Positions 31,717 to 44,316 of a stretch of 64,000 bases of DNA are shown one piece after another; positions within the stretch are counted from its first letter, which is position 1, and each line of letters starts with the position of its first letter. The DNA lies in contig CM030358.1 in NCBI GenBank assembly GCA_017893485.1, forward strand, positions 150,797,368-150,861,367, written 5' to 3'. The stretch comes from Hemerocallis citrina. Taxonomy: Eukaryota > Streptophyta > Magnoliopsida > Asparagales > Asphodelaceae. The notes under the pieces are model-generated. The model was not told the DNA's origin. It was given only the letters and a program-made list of their open reading frames with translations, and made no database searches. The position numbers were made by a program, and so were the translations under genes.

Positions 31717-34700
31717 TGTAATGCCCCGGATCCCCGTCATCGGACATCCGTGACACAACCAGAATCTTTGCCTTCAAATGCATCTCAATACAGTAAATAA
31801 CACGAAAATTTAAAAACCTTTATTGCCATCAGTGTAATAACATCAATTGTTACAATATTAATTTGTCCTTGAACAAGGAATACAAATTACGTAAACTTAT
31901 TACAACTGATTACAAAAATATTCAAACCCTTCTTGCAAAGCTATCGACTGTCTTCTACATCGAAAATCGATTGGTCACTGCCAAAATCCCGCTGAGTGGT
32001 CTATATGTCTCCCTGGGACTTGCCCTTCGGCTTGAGCCTTCTACTGCGCGGCTCTTATATTTCTGCACCTGCTTGAATGATAGGCATGTACACTGCCGCC
32101 CCACTTGGATGCCCTACTGGCCTGGCTCTCCTGCCCCCACGACCCGTTATCCGGTACCTAATTAAGTGGGTACGTCAGTAATTCTACTGACACAATGCTG
32201 ATAAGAAAACAATGATCTCCAATTATCACACCCACAATTCATCTTGAAAGGAAAAGAACGTGTATCCTGATTTTCTAGTGTTCGTGTATGCCATGACCTG
32301 AAGTCTATTACAAACACACTGTACATAACAGATGCACTTAATCTAATGTCAGCAAGACTCTGGACACACATGCATCTCGTACTACATATGTCCCAGATCA
32401 AGCAGTTTCTCCAGTTCAGGGATTCGAACCCTCGTCATGCAATGCTTCCTATTATCGTACACTTCCTATTCCTGATAGTACAACATGATTGAGGAGGTAT
32501 ATAAAAAGAAATAATCTGGGGAGCTGCCCCGTTGTCACCAATAACTATCACCTCAGACTACCCTCAAAAGCTGTGACGAACTTACAGATATACAACAGCA
32601 TATCTATTGCGCAGAAGATCCATTATGATCCGTTCGTGTCCACAAACATAGAACATGATGGCCTTGAAGGTCTAAAATCCCATATCCGCCAGGAAATCGA
32701 CATCCCATTCTTACCATGGTACTTCAGGAATGAACAATGCAAGATACATACATTAGCACGTATCCCTAATGGCAGGAAGAGACAACCCCATGGTTATCAC
32801 CTCCTAGTGCCAACTCTCAGAATGAGTCGGATTATAGGGAATCTCCCCTAACATCGATTCGGTCTTCAAGCAAAATAATAAAAGAAAGCCTAATCAATGC
32901 AGTTGACTAAAAACATGTTGTCACCCAATTCACACTCGGTGTCGATGAAATAATGTCAAGCCTGACTGGTCTGTCAAAATAACAATCATCACGAGAATCA
33001 CATCTACTGATTCCCAATACCTTCATGGGTCATCGACCAATAACCCCAGTCCGTGACCCTCAGCGAGCAGTCCAATGGCACCCAAAGAGATGCAATATAA
33101 TTCAAAGAAGGTAAGCACACACATAACCATCAATTCTTGACCACTGACAGACTCAGACATCGAGACACCAAACATAAATCAACCAGAGCTAGCTCCCTAC
33201 TCACTCATGTCCACCACGAGTACTAAGCACAGGAACTTATCTAAGTTCCAGATGAAATGCTAAAAACATATTTTGAAACTCAATAGATCATAATCATCAC
33301 ACTGCGGTATGCAGAGGATTCCTCATTAGTTGTCCAAATAAAGGAATTCAAAAATAGCAGTAGCTGTGCCTCAAGCTACACTCATCGGAATCCAACAAAA
33401 ACAAGTTTTCGAAAAGGTTAGGAGTCTCTACCGCTATCCCCCAGTTGACATCTCTTACAAATTCTTTAAAGAGCTCAAGTCCCCGAGTTAACTTAAGCTT
33501 GAAGTCAATCTAAACAACAGGTTGCTAACTTGCAATGACCATAACTTCCAGCACACAATTCGGAATTGCTTGATATCCCCCATTCTAGAATGATAAGATC
33601 CTAGTCTACAACTCTCCAGTTAACTATTTCCTTAAATTCGATCATCTTGAAACCATAAAATCTCATACACTCTCAGCTTGTACGTTACTTCATGCACTTG
33701 CTGCACCTTTCCAACATCATAAAAATTTGTTCGCTCATAGGAATTACTCGATTTCGGGTTCTATGAAAAGGTGGGAGTGTCTACTACAAATTCTTAGTTG
33801 GACGCATTCTCAAATTCAATCATGAAGGTCCTCGAAACACCAAGTTTCATCGGGTGCAAAAACAGGGGAGAAATTGATTCTTCAATAAATAGGGCCTCGA
33901 CTAGACTGGATCTGCCTTAATCTTTGAAAAATCATAACTCTCAACCTAAAAATTGGAATTACAAAATTCCAGTTGGTTTAGAAAGCTATGACTCCCTACT
34001 ACGACTCTCTAGTTGGTCAATTTCCCAAATTCTTAACAAATAATTCCAGAATTTCCCATCTTCGCAGACTAGTCAATTTGTACTTAGCTGAACCCAGTTC
34101 ACTTTGAAATTCAATAATAAATCAACCTTAAGTACAGTGCTCATTAAATTTGAGATTATTAATCCACACATATACCATTCCATTGTATCCAAGATTTGCT
34201 TTCATTTTCATATCACACAATGAGTTATGACTACTCAAACATAGCATACTTTTCAGCTACTCTGTTAGCAGGGTTTATACCACTATATACGGTTTATTTT
34301 TGGAACCTCATCAAATGACCTCTAAAAATTCTAAAAATTGAGAGTCATCAAATAGACTTGTACCAACAGCTATTCCAAAAGTTTCATAGCAAGATCATAC
34401 ACACACAACTAGTTATGACATTTGAACTTCAGTCCCAAACATAAACAACTGCAGCTTTGTCTTCTCAAACCAGTCGCATTCTACAATTTCTTTGAGGTAC
34501 CAAACGACCTTGGAAAAATATGAAATTTAAGACTATAGTTTTAGACACATACAAGAGTGTTCAAAAAAATGTTCAGCTCAAAATACCCAGTCCACACTGA
34601 GTTACAAACTCGGAAAGACACATCAATTTCCACACAGCCGGCAGCATTTTCTGCTGCTTACTGTCCGAGTTTGGGTCTAATGTTTGGGCTATCAAATTGA

Positions 34701-34960
34701 TTCTAAATATTTTGAAAAAAATTCATGTATGCTCTAAAAACATAGAATAACAATATCCCAAAATTTGAGCCCAAAATTTTGAACCATTTGAGAGAAAGAA
34801 ATTCTCAAACTCACCTCAGAAGTATACTTTTTTTACAAAAAGCTCATAAAAAAAGTTGTTCTTATCATACAACTATCTTTTCCTCGCATTTCCCCTACTC
34901 ATACATGGTAACAAAACTTCATATCTACTAATACATATCCATTTTACACCCAAAAATAAA
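31717..34960 (-). repeat. Long gypsy LTR inserted in GyA RT (GyB left LTR)
   Basis: Begins TGTAATGCCCCGGATCC right after GyA codons. It carries the family block (about 32404-32440), GGGTACGTCAGTA (about 32167, shared with the GyC LTR at 37239), and four degenerate modules (33425-34020). It is non-coding. The right edge is not defined. The start differs from the LTR at 35703 (TGTCACGCCCCGC), so the two may come from different insertions. The plus ORFs at 31863-32165 and 32489-32851 look spurious. Confidence 0.6.
33425..34020 (-). repeat. Four degenerate 22-bp modules spaced ~176-215 bp
   Basis: Minus-strand forms AACTGGGGGATAGCGGTAGA, AACTGGAGAGTTGTAGACTA, AACTAAGAATTTGTAGTAGA and AACTAGAGAGTCGTAGTAGG lie near 33428-33450, 33601-33624, 33777-33800 and 33990-34013. 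They match the pair in S1 (9261, 9445). Confidence 0.5.
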
Positions 34961-34984
34961 GACTAAGTTTTAGAGTTTAAGAGA

Positions 34985-35455
34985 TCACCCACATGTAGTT
35001 GCAAGAGAACTTCTCCTTGTAGATTGCTCGCTCCTTGTCCATCAGCTGGATGCTCACCACATCCACATGGTCCACGTCAAAGACTCGCGCTGCTTGCAGC
35101 AACTCCTCTGTGCGAATCAGTCACTGGTCGGCCTCCAGCGTCGTCTCCGTACCCGAGAACTTGTCCGGGTGCAATCTCATGAAATCAGCTGTCGTACCAG
35201 GCCGGGGTAGCAGTTGTCCGGAGCAGGTCCCGCAGCAACCCGGTTCACAGCTTCCAAACTGGCCCTCATCAATTCGTTGTGCTCCTGCTGCAGCGCTTGA
35301 AGCACAGCTGAGTTCTCGGACCGATCATCCCTCTGTCGGGAAGTAGAAGAGATTTCCCTAATCATTTGCATTTTTTGCGCAATAGTGGGCTGTTCCGGCA
35401 GATCATCTCCAGCACGGAAAGATGAAACATCCTTCCTAATCATGGTCTGCAACAT
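34985..35455 (-). pseudogene. GyB gag fragment
   Basis: Minus strand: MLQTMIRKDVSSFRAGDDLP, a Gln/Ser-rich linker, then the capsid start LISMRLHPDKFSGTETTLEA, one stop, and RTEELLQAARVFDVDHVDVV. The FSG-x-A-xQWL-type opening is typical of gypsy Gag. It is truncated at about 34985; capsid, zinc knuckle and all of pol are absent. Confidence 0.65.
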
Positions 35456-35680
35456 AGAAAAATGTACTTAGTATCCAAATTGCATGAATATGAATGAATG
35501 GAAGGGACAAAACAACTAGAAAATGAAGGAACTGAATATGAAGGAATCAAGGAGGAATCAAATAAGAGAAGTATCCAGGTATATGTTGGTTATTACATGT
35601 TCATGTGACTAGTGTGGTATACATATTGTTGAGTTAAACCTGACTAGAACCAAACTTGACTAACACATTAGCCAAAACCT

Positions 35681-35693
35681 GGCTCTGATACCA
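35681..35693 (-). other. Primer-binding site of GyB
   Basis: Reads TGGTATCAGAGCC on the minus strand, an exact initiator tRNA-Met site, 9 bases from the LTR start at 35703. Confidence 0.85.
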
Positions 35694-35702
35694 CTAAAAA
35701 CC

Positions 35703-36949
35703 TGTCACGCCCCGCTTTCCAAAATACGGGAATACGAGTCCGTGACGAAGGCCCAGCGAATGATATTAACATCATCCATGAGCTATATCAGTCTTAACTC
35801 AACAATATGAAAAATAAATAATCACAACAACACAGATAAATATAATCACATAAACAACAACTGAAATTAAGCATTCAATAGTTCAACATAATAACCAATA
35901 ATGGAGAAAACAAACAGCGGCTACGGGTTAAAATCCCGGAATACAAAGTTTAATCAAATGGATAACAACGCGATAAAGAAAAAAAACATAGAAAGAAATA
36001 ATTTATTCTAAGGCAGCTCTTGCTCCAACCTAGAAGAACAGCTCGCCAATGCCTCCTGGCAAATCTCCTTGTTCACCTGTAGCTGGATCAACTAGAGTGG
36101 AAAAGAAATGTCCTTAGAGTAAGTATGGACAACAAGTAGTGCAAAGCAAAGAGTAAGGGAACATGGTATATCAAAGAATATGAAGCAAGATCAAAGTCCA
36201 AAACAATAATAATGTCCACAAGCAATGGTCAAGTGTACAAGTATCAACTTAGGTTTATTAGTATGTTGTTTTTCTTATCTAGTGCACGTACTACTGCATC
36301 CCATACCACAGGTTTGGTGCACACAAAACAGTGTACGTTTTAGACATAGTGGTGGGATCTACAGAGCGTGTACTCGGTGTAACAAGATAACAAGATAACA
36401 AGTTCACAAGTTCACAAGTTCACAAGTTCACAAGTTCACAAGTAATTCTCCACCTTCCATGTCAAGATTTCATGAAAACAAGAAGGGCCCTACTAAGTCA
36501 ACCCTTATTAACCCCGACTTGTTTAACATTATATTATTTCATTCATAGTAATGCAATTGTATATATGAAAGTGTCAAAGCGATGATAGAGGTGCAACAAA
36601 ATGGTATAATGCATAATACACTACAAATAATGTAAGTCTGAAAAGAACAGACACAACAGCACTAACACAGCAGTAACTCATAAACCACAACTCGGAATTT
36701 AATTTTGCAAAAAGGGGAAGTGAATTAGACATCCGGGGCTACAATTTATGTTCATCAAGTTTTTATTAATTCTGACTGTAGCTAGGTCAAACATCCTAAT
36801 CTTTATGGATTAGCTGTTTTAGCAGCAACTTATAGTCAAAATTTAATGGGTGAAAACTAGACATAAAATCAGCATAAAAATCTACAAAAATTAGGAATGA
36901 ATCCTAAACATGTCTACTAAGTTTCTGGAGAGTTTCATGGCATTATAAT
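35703..36949 (-). repeat. GyB 5' LTR, truncated by GyC
   Basis: Begins TGTCACGCCCCGCTTTCC next to the PBS and runs until the GyC LTR start at 36950. It contains the octamer array at 36382-36444. Only the R/U5 side is visible; no continuation was recognised to the right of GyC. Confidence 0.65.
36382..36444. repeat. Octamer minisatellite (ACAAGTTC)n
   Basis: Two ACAAGATA units, then five ACAAGTTC units and a partial one. Confidence 0.9.
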
Positions 36950-38331
36950 TGTAACACCCCGAATTCCAAAATACAACTGAATTCGAGATTCCACAGGATC
37001 TTTACACTTCATTTAGTACAATTTTACAAGGAAATAAAAACTTTTCACTTTACATCAGAGTTACATGGAATCTTTACACTTTACACTTTACAGCGGAAGC
37101 AAATATCACAATAATTTACATGAAATGACAGCGGAAGCAATTTACAACATTTATACAAAGGTACAACAATGAATAATCTCTAAGCATCAGTTCTCCTTTA
37201 AATCTTTATCAGGCCATTTATCCTGCATACAAAACTGAGGGTACGTCAGTTTATTCAACCGATGAAAATTATACACGGCCATCCTCTCTATGCCAGAAAT
37301 AGTATAACGATTCTCATTTCTTAACAAAATCACAAACTTGTTCACACAACAAAGCTAAAGGGACTATCCTGTTGATGTCGTGTCGTGATTGTGCATTTAG
37401 TCCTTAATGCAGTTATTAAGTTATATGACACTAATGCGCACTTGTTCGGATTCTATGCATCCCATACTACATAGGTCCGAGGGCAAGCCCTTAATCGTTC
37501 TTCATCTTATAGGGTTCAATCCCTCGCCATGACTTTATCTACTACTGTAACTACGGAAAGTATCCTAGATGTTCTATGATCTACGAGCCCATGTCCAGGC
37601 AGTCTGGAGGAGAATCCCATGCACTGACACGACGCATCGTGCAGGCAGACTATTGACAATTCAGCCTCCGTCATGGAACAATGGCACCACCCGTAGCCAC
37701 CAAAACACCCCACAAGCGTCGCCACCGGGACGATAATTCTGGAGTAGTGCTCACGCCATGTCATGACGCATCAAGTAGGCAGTCTGTGAATCACTCTCAC
37801 ACCGCCAATCCGATGGCCCTCATACTCGTGTTTTTCTCTTACTTTCATCACATCTTCACTATGTATCTAGTCCTTAGTTTATTAGAATCATGAACAAAAT
37901 CAATTCTCTAGAGTTAGCCTTTCCATTATACTGGTCTTAACCATTCATTCAATGTGACCCAAATCTTGGTCTTTTCAATTTAAATTTCATTTTAATTCAT
38001 TTCTTTCCAATGCCGGTATGAGGCTTAGCAACACTCTAGTTCTCAATTTCAATTCACAATTACACAAGAATTGAGCCTTTCAAGCTCAAAAGTTCATTTT
38101 TCATGATTACATCGGATTTTTCTTGTCATGCTCATAGTGTTCATAATCGTAAGACTTTTCATAAATTCAGCAGAATAATTCACTTCACTTCATGTACAAA
38201 TTTCATGCAAAGACAGTAAAATTTGCTTTTCTAAATGTCACATCAATTCTTCATTCATCTCATTCAACAGTATATACGTTTATTTTTATCGCAAAACAAA
38301 TTTAGAAAGACGTTGAAAAAGAATCTGGACA

Positions 38332-38941
38332 GTCGACTCAAAACACATCCAGTCGACTGTTTAACAAAGAAAAATATCCAAGGAAATGGTCGGGATAGTC
38401 GACTGCTACATATGTCCAGTCGGCTGTTCTGAAAGATTTAAAACTCAAAAAAGGATCAAGAGCAGTCGACTGTCATTTAGACCAGTCGGCTGTTCTGCAG
38501 GGTTTTAAACACAAAATTTAATATTCAGGTCAGTCGACTACTAATGTCTATTCGGTCGACTGATCAGTATTAAAATTTGAAATAAGGAACCATTTCTTCT
38601 TTCCTTTCGATTCACACAGAACCTTAGTTTAAAATTACCATACGTTCATTTTCTAAAACTAACATACAATTTTATTTAATGATCCTGGCAACATGTATAG
38701 TATACTGAATAATGTAGAGATTCTTACGACTAGTGTTTTCCACACAACCACGACTTCAAAGAAAAAGGGTATTTTTCCATAATCATCATTTTTTTTCTAC
38801 AGAGATAAACATTTATTCCAATTCAGCATACTAGATAAGAATCAAAATGACATAACCTTAATCATATCATTTCATTAAGTTTCGAACTGTATAAATTTCA
38901 TTTTCTTAGACCAGTCGACTGTTTCGACATGATCGGTCGAC
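38332..38941. promoter_or_regulatory. GTCGAC pairs in GyC LTR (transcribed part)
   Basis: GTCGAC starts at 38332, 38352, 38398, 38465, 38533, 38555, 38914 and 38936, with GTCGGC variants at about 38416 and 38485. They form five pairs with spacings of about 17-22 bases. The common context is CAGTCGACTG. They lie downstream of the TATA box, unlike in the copia LTRs. Confidence 0.55.
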
Positions 38942-39378
38942 TGTACAGCTAGTTTTTCAATTGCTAAAAAATGTCTTTAGTTCTTTTCCATTCATTCAAG
39001 TTTTCACATGATGTATGTAGCATGGAAGATTTCATTACATCTATTAACAATCATTCAATCAATCTAACTTTAACACACACATAATAACAATTCAATTTCA
39101 GTCCTAGCATAATTTCTACTCTAGAAGTCATGAGAAACACCAACCTTTTTGAAGATTCGAAAAGAAAGTTCTTAGAAAAATCCTTTAGAATGCACGAAAG
39201 ATCCTTCTCCTCCTAGGGTGTAGTGCCCGAACTTCTCCTCCTTGCCTTCTTGCCAAAACCCGAGAACTCCAAGATGTGGTGGCCGGCCTCCAAATGGGAA
39301 ACTCACACTCAACTCACACTAATATATATCTCCTATAATATTTTGCTTAAGTGTAAAATACAAGTAGGAAGAAGGGGG

Positions 39379-39386
39379 TATTTATA
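39379..39386 (-). promoter_or_regulatory. TATA box of GyC 3' LTR
   Basis: TATAAATA on the minus strand, about 530 bases from the U3 end. The same box is at 46213-46220 in the other LTR. Confidence 0.65.
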
Positions 39387-39916
39387 CTAATTTTGAAGTA
39401 GATTGGAGGGCTAGGATTCAATAGATGGTTATAGAATGGAGGGCTATGATAGGAGTAGGAGTTATAGTAACCACCCACACATCAAGTAACCACCCATGCA
39501 CACTCACCCACACTCCCATTCTTTCCAAGCATGACCGGCCCCAAAAAAATGGTGTGCATTGCACACCTCGTGCTTCGCACGTGCCACCTAGTCCCCATAT
39601 TTAAAAATTTGTACAATTTTAATTAATCAAATTGTTCACATTTTGTCTCTACATGACAAGTGTGGCCAATTAATTAATTAATTAAATTTGTGGGCTTCAT
39701 AAATAGTGGGCTTAGGTTCGTGGGCCAAAACAACCAAATTTATAATTAATTAAAGTGGGCTAAAACAAATAAATAGTGTTTTTAGGCTTTTAGAAAAATA
39801 AATGAAAATAATTGTTCATACTAAAAATGATATACACATGAAATTTGCACGTGCACAATACGTGAGGAAAAATAAAAATAAAATTTTATTAAAATGAAAT
39901 TTGGGATATTACAACA

Positions 39917-39928
39917 CTCCCTCCTTAG
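39917..39928 (-). other. Polypurine tract of GyC
   Basis: CTAAGGAGGGAG on the minus strand, adjoining the LTR; identical to that of GyE at 63442-63453. Confidence 0.85.
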
Positions 39929-40022
39929 AATAGTTTCGTCCCCGGAACTACAATTAAAGTGTGAGAAAACAAAACACAACAACAAGCACAAGAAAATACA
40001 AAATACAAATCAAGCAAAAAGC

Positions 40023-41023
40023 TCAGGATGACCCTTCATCATCCTCAAGAATACGATTGACTCTCTCGGTCTGCCCATCGGTCTGGGGATGAAAAGCAGT
40101 GCTGAAATCTGTCTTGGTACCCAAAGCTGTCTGAAGACTCTTCCAGAAATGCGAAGTAAACCGCGCATCTCGATCAGACACAATAGTCATAGGAACGCCA
40201 TGAAGCCTGACGATCTCATCAACATACATCTCAGCCAACTTGTTCATCGAAGCAGTGAGTTTCATCGCCAAGAAGTGAGCGGACTTGGTTAGTTAATCGA
40301 CTATAACCCAATCGCATCATTGCCCTTAGGACTCTTGGGCAAACCCGTGATGAAATCCATACTGATGTTACCCCACTTCCATTCCGGAATAGGTAACGGT
40401 TGCCATAGACCTCCAGGTTTCTGATTCTCGGCTTTGACTTGTTGACAAACCTCACACCTCGACACAAATTTAGCCACATCCCGCTTCAAACCTGACCACC
40501 AGAAATGCTGCTTAAAATCCTTATACATCTTGGTACTCTCAGGATGTACATACAAAAGAGTAGCATGTGCTTCCAGAAGAATACTTTCTTTCAAGTCCGA
40601 CTGATCCGGAACACACAGCCTCTCTCCAAACCACATCACTCTACCCCTGATTTGAAATCCGGGCAACTTGCCAGCACCAACCTGCTCCTTCATCTTCTGA
40701 ATCTCTGCATCAACCTCCTGACTTGCAATAATCCTTTCGTTCAGCATCGGTTGAAGCCTCAACTGAGTTAAAGATGATCCCAAGCCTTGCAGAACAACTT
40801 CAATACCAGCCCGATCTAACTCTTCTGCCAGCTGCCTCTGAGTTGTAATCAAACTCGCCAGACTGCTCTTGCGGCTAAGTGCATCAGCAACAACATTAGC
40901 CTTTCCAGGATGATACTTAATCTCCGGACGAATGTCCTCAAGTACCTCCAGCCATCTCCTTTGCCTCAGGTTCAGATCCTTCTGCTGATAGATGTACTTC
41001 AAGCTTTTATGGTCTGTGTACAT
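40023..41023 (-). pseudogene. GyC RNase H end and truncated integrase
   Basis: Minus strand: [20 protein letters not shown] (RNase H end), the zinc-binding domain (H-H and [12 protein letters not shown]), the integrase core with [15 protein letters not shown], a frame break near 40301, [14 protein letters not shown] and [14 protein letters not shown]. It stops there: about 220 codons of the integrase C-terminus and the chromodomain present in GyE are deleted. The three acidic residues are still present. Confidence 0.9.
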
Positions 41024-41049
41024 GTTTAGCTATACACATAATGTCTCCA

Positions 41050-41820
41050 TTACTTTAAGGCGAAGATAATTGCAGCCAACTCCAGATCATGAGTCGGATA
41101 ATTCTTCTCATGTGGTCTTAGTTGCCTAGACCCATAAGCGATCACTTTTCCTTCTTGCATTAAGACACAACCAAGCCCACGATGTGAAGCATCGCTGTAG
41201 ACATCATACTCAACACTTGCTCTAGGCAAAGCCAAAATGGGTGCAGTAGTCAGTCTCTCTTTCAACTCCTGAAAGCTTGCTTCGCACTGCTCAGTCCACT
41301 TGAAGTTCACATTCTTCTTGGTCAGACCAGTGAGCGGCACGGCTATCTGAGCATAGCCCTGGATAAATCTCCTGTAATATCCAGTTAGCCCAAGGAAACT
41401 TCTGACCTCCTTCACTGTAGTAGGCCTTGCCCAATCTCTCACTGCCTCTATTTTCTGAGGATCAGTTGCCACTCCCTCCTTAGAAAGGATGTGACCTAGG
41501 AATGCCACTTCAGATTTTCAGAAATCGCACTTGGACAGCTTGGCATACAACTCATGCTCCTGAAGCTTCCTCAAAACTGCAGCCAAATGCTCCGCGTGCT
41601 CCTCCTCCGACTTGGAGTACACGAGAATATCGTCGATAAACACCACGACGAAAGAATCAATGAACGGCCTCAGAACTCTGTTCATCATGTCCATGAAGAT
41701 TGCAGGTGCATTCGTCACTCCAAACGGCATAACTAAGAATTCGTAATGCCTGTGTCGAGTTCTGAATGCAGTCTTATGCACGTCTTCAGCTTTCACTCGA
41801 ACTTGGTGATATCCTGATCG
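41050..41820 (-). pseudogene. GyC reverse transcriptase C-half and RNase H
   Basis: RT motifs are [35 protein letters not shown] and the catalytic [11 protein letters not shown]. The RNase H core is [20 protein letters not shown]. Stops occur near 41515 (CDF-stop-KSEV) and at 41050 (FALK-stop-WRHY). The second stop is in the same codon as in GyD, while GyE has Gln there. Confidence 0.9.
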
Positions 41821-41825
41821 AAGAT

Positions 41826-42746
41826 CTATTTTGGAGAAAACAGCAGCTCTTGTAGACGATCGAACAAGTTATCAATTCTTGGAATCGGATATTTATTCTG
41901 AACAGTGACCTTATTCAGCTTTCGGTAATCGATGCACATCCTCATCGAACCATCCTTCTTCTTTACCAAAAGCACCGGCGCTCCCCAAGGTGACACACTC
42001 GGTTGAATAAAGCCTTTCTCCAATAGTTCCTCAATCTTCTGTTTGATCTCATCTTGTTCCACAGGTGCCATCCTATACGATGTCTTGGAAATAGGTGCAC
42101 TCCCTGGCTGAACAGTGATGCTGAACTCCACATCACGATGCAGGGGTAACCCAGGCAAATCTTTCAAGAACACAATCGGATAGTCCCGAACCACAGAAAT
42201 CTGCAGCACCTCTGCAGGAATCCTCTTCTTCTGGCTGATAGCAGCAACCAAATCTGAACATCTTCTCTTCCCTTGGAAAGTGACTTCAGGTCCTCCTGGA
42301 GCCTTCACTGTTACTGTCTTGGTCTTGCACTCGATGCTTGCACTGTACACCGACATCCATTCAATACCAATGATAACATCGACTCCTAAAACATTCAGTT
42401 CGATCAGATCGATCCAAAAAATTCGATCTCCAATCACGATTTCGCAGTCAGCATAGTACCGATCAGTGGTTAGAGTCTCCCCTGATGGAGTAGCTACCGC
42501 TAAAATCTTGCCTGAAAATATCTTCGGTTCAACTCTCAACACTTTAGCAAATTTAGGTGACACAAAAGTATGAGAGGATCCAGTATCGAACAAAATAACA
42601 GCTTTCTTTCCATTCAAATAAAGTTCTCCTGTTACATAATACACACTCATTACGTAACAGTTCACTAAATAAATAGAAAAGAAACAACAAGAACCTCTAA
42701 ACATCTGCCCTCGTACCAGTGATGACGTGATCCACTTCATCGGCAT
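41826..42746 (-). pseudogene. GyC protease and RT N-half
   Basis: The open frame starts inside the end of gag in the -1 frame. Protease: [16 protein letters not shown] (Asp near 42587) and [85 protein letters not shown], then a small deletion/frameshift near 41826. Motifs are well preserved. Confidence 0.9.
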
Positions 42747-43749
42747 CAGCTTCAGTCAAGGCAAATACTCGCCCCTGCTGGTACGGCTTCTTCCCAACCT
42801 GCTGAGTTGGTCCCCTTTGGACGACATCTAGCAATTTCGGGCACTGGGATCGGTAGTGACCTGTCTCCCCACAATTGTAACAAGTCACCACAAGAGGTCT
42901 CACCCATGTATTTCCGGGTCTTCCTGCCACTTGAACAGCATTCGCACCCGTAGGCTTGAACCTCTGAGCTGACGGCTTCCCCTTGAAGTTGCCAGAAACT
43001 GTGGGCCTCTTCCCCACATTCCAATTGTTCCTTCTATTCTGAACAGTGTGGAACTGCTCCATGTCTGCCTCCGTGGCTGCTGCTCGTTTGACTAGCTTGT
43101 CAAACCTCCTGATACCGAGAGGTATCATCCTTGACGTCAAGCTCGGCCTCAACCCATGCTCGAACTTACGAGCCTTCTTTGCCTCATCCATCACTAATTC
43201 GGGAGCATACCTTGAGAGTTGAGTAAATTTGGTCTCATACTCCCTAACTGACATGCCACCCTGTTGTAGTGACAAAAACTCCATGGCCTTCTTCTCCTAG
43301 ACATCTGAGGGAAAATAATGACTGCGAAATTCTTTCAAAAATTCTTCCCAGCCAAGAACAATACCTCCCATTTTCCGCTTCATCGACTGCCACCAAACAG
43401 CCGCGTCCTTCTCGAGTTGCAGAGTCGCTAACTTCACCTTGCTGCCTTCCGGGGTCTCCAAGAATTCGAAAATAGTCTCTACCTGACGTATCTAATTGTC
43501 AGCCGCATCGGGATCTGACTTCCCCTCAAATACCAGTGGTTTCATCTGCTTGAATGATTCCACGAGTTTGATTGCTTCGGGTACTGGATTCGCAGGCCCC
43601 CTTCCTTGGTTCTGATTCATGGCAACGACATTGAGTGTCTGAAAGACCCTCGCGAGTTTCGTTTCCAAGTCCAGACCTTCACCATTTCTAGCTCCTCTTC
43701 TACCCATATTCTGATGCAAAAGATCCATTAAATTCGAAGTATAAGACAT
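42697..43749 (-). pseudogene. GyC gag
   Basis: The ATG at 43749 opens [20 protein letters not shown]. The capsid core has [34 protein letters not shown] and [20 protein letters not shown]. The zinc knuckle is CYNCGETGHYRSQC, intact. It ends [12 protein letters not shown], overlapping pol. Two stops (near 43493 and 43298) break the frame. The intact homologue is in GyD. Confidence 0.9.
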
Positions 43750-43852
43750 GAATTTTAAATCAACTTTTCATTTCATTGAATTTCAAACTTTATACATTCG
43801 AATTGAAAACATTTCTTGACATTAGAATGAAAGCAGTAGAAGGTACAACAGT

Positions 43853-44239
43853 CTAACTCCTACGGTTCCTCTTCACTTCACGAAGCTCTCCCCGTAGTTC
43901 TTCAACTTCCTCCTTCAGTGCATCGGTCATGTTTTTCCTCTTCTCGAGTTCCCATACACGATGACTGAGAACTGCAAAATCATCCTTGCGCTTTGCCAAC
44001 TGAGCCTCTAATAGTCCGACTCTCTCTCGCAGTGTCTCAACATGCCTCTGAAGAGACAAAACAAGACTACTCGGAACTGGTTCTTCTTCGTCAGAAGAAT
44101 CATCAGATAAGTCCGGAGGTAGAGTGATCTCTCGGGACTCAGGCCATTCTTCTCCGTCAGAGTCTGCTTGCCCTGGGTAGTACTCTTCCTCAATGATATG
44201 CCAATTGTCGTCTCCAGCAGGGTTGAAGTGATCAGCCAT
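43853..44239 (-). CDS. ORF0: acidic coiled-coil protein upstream of gag (GyC)
   Basis: 128 codons without a stop, ATG at 44239 (MADHFNPAGDDNWHIIEEEY). The N-half is very acidic (YYPGQADSDGEEWPE, DLSDDSSDEEE). The C-half is a predicted coiled coil with heptad leucines (LQRHVETLRERVGLLEAQLA; LKEEVEELRGELREVKRNRR). It ends about 100 bases before gag in another frame, so it is a separate cistron of the genomic RNA. GyD and GyE carry the same ORF. Compared with GyD it lacks a 12-residue duplication (YYPGQAD repeated). I do not know a described function; assembly, RNA binding or silencing interaction are guesses. Confidence 0.7.
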   Translation of the reverse strand: MADHFNPAGDDNWHIIEEEYYPGQADSDGEEWPESREITLPPDLSDDSSDEEEPVPSSLVLSLQRHVETLRERVGLLEAQLAKRKDDFAVLSHRVWELEKRKNMTDALKEEVEELRGELREVKRNRRS

Positions 44240-44316
44240 CTTAGAAATAGAGAGGAAGAAATATAAATCATAGAGCAACACAAATGTAAGCAACTTACAT
44301 TTCAATATAAATCATA

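Larger units (their letters stand above)
36950..39916 (-). repeat. 3' LTR of Tekay-like gypsy GyC
   Basis: 2,967 bases from TGTAACACCCC to TTACAACA; the inner edge abuts the PPT. Minus-strand TATA box at 39379-39386 (GTATAAATACC). The U3 has G-boxes at 39578 and 39848. The long transcribed R/U5 contains the family block at 37471-37531 and GTCGAC pairs (38332-38941). It aligns with 44317-46434; I counted 2 differences in the 70 bases starting 38639. Confidence 0.9.

Noticed and set aside
32404..32440. GGATTCGAACC considered as a tRNA B box
   Set aside because: No A box at the right distance; it is the family U5 block, seen with variations in the other LTRs.
31863..32851. Plus-strand ORFs of 100 and 120 codons in the GyB LTR
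   Set aside because: Antisense to the LTR, no known domain, not kept in related LTRs.
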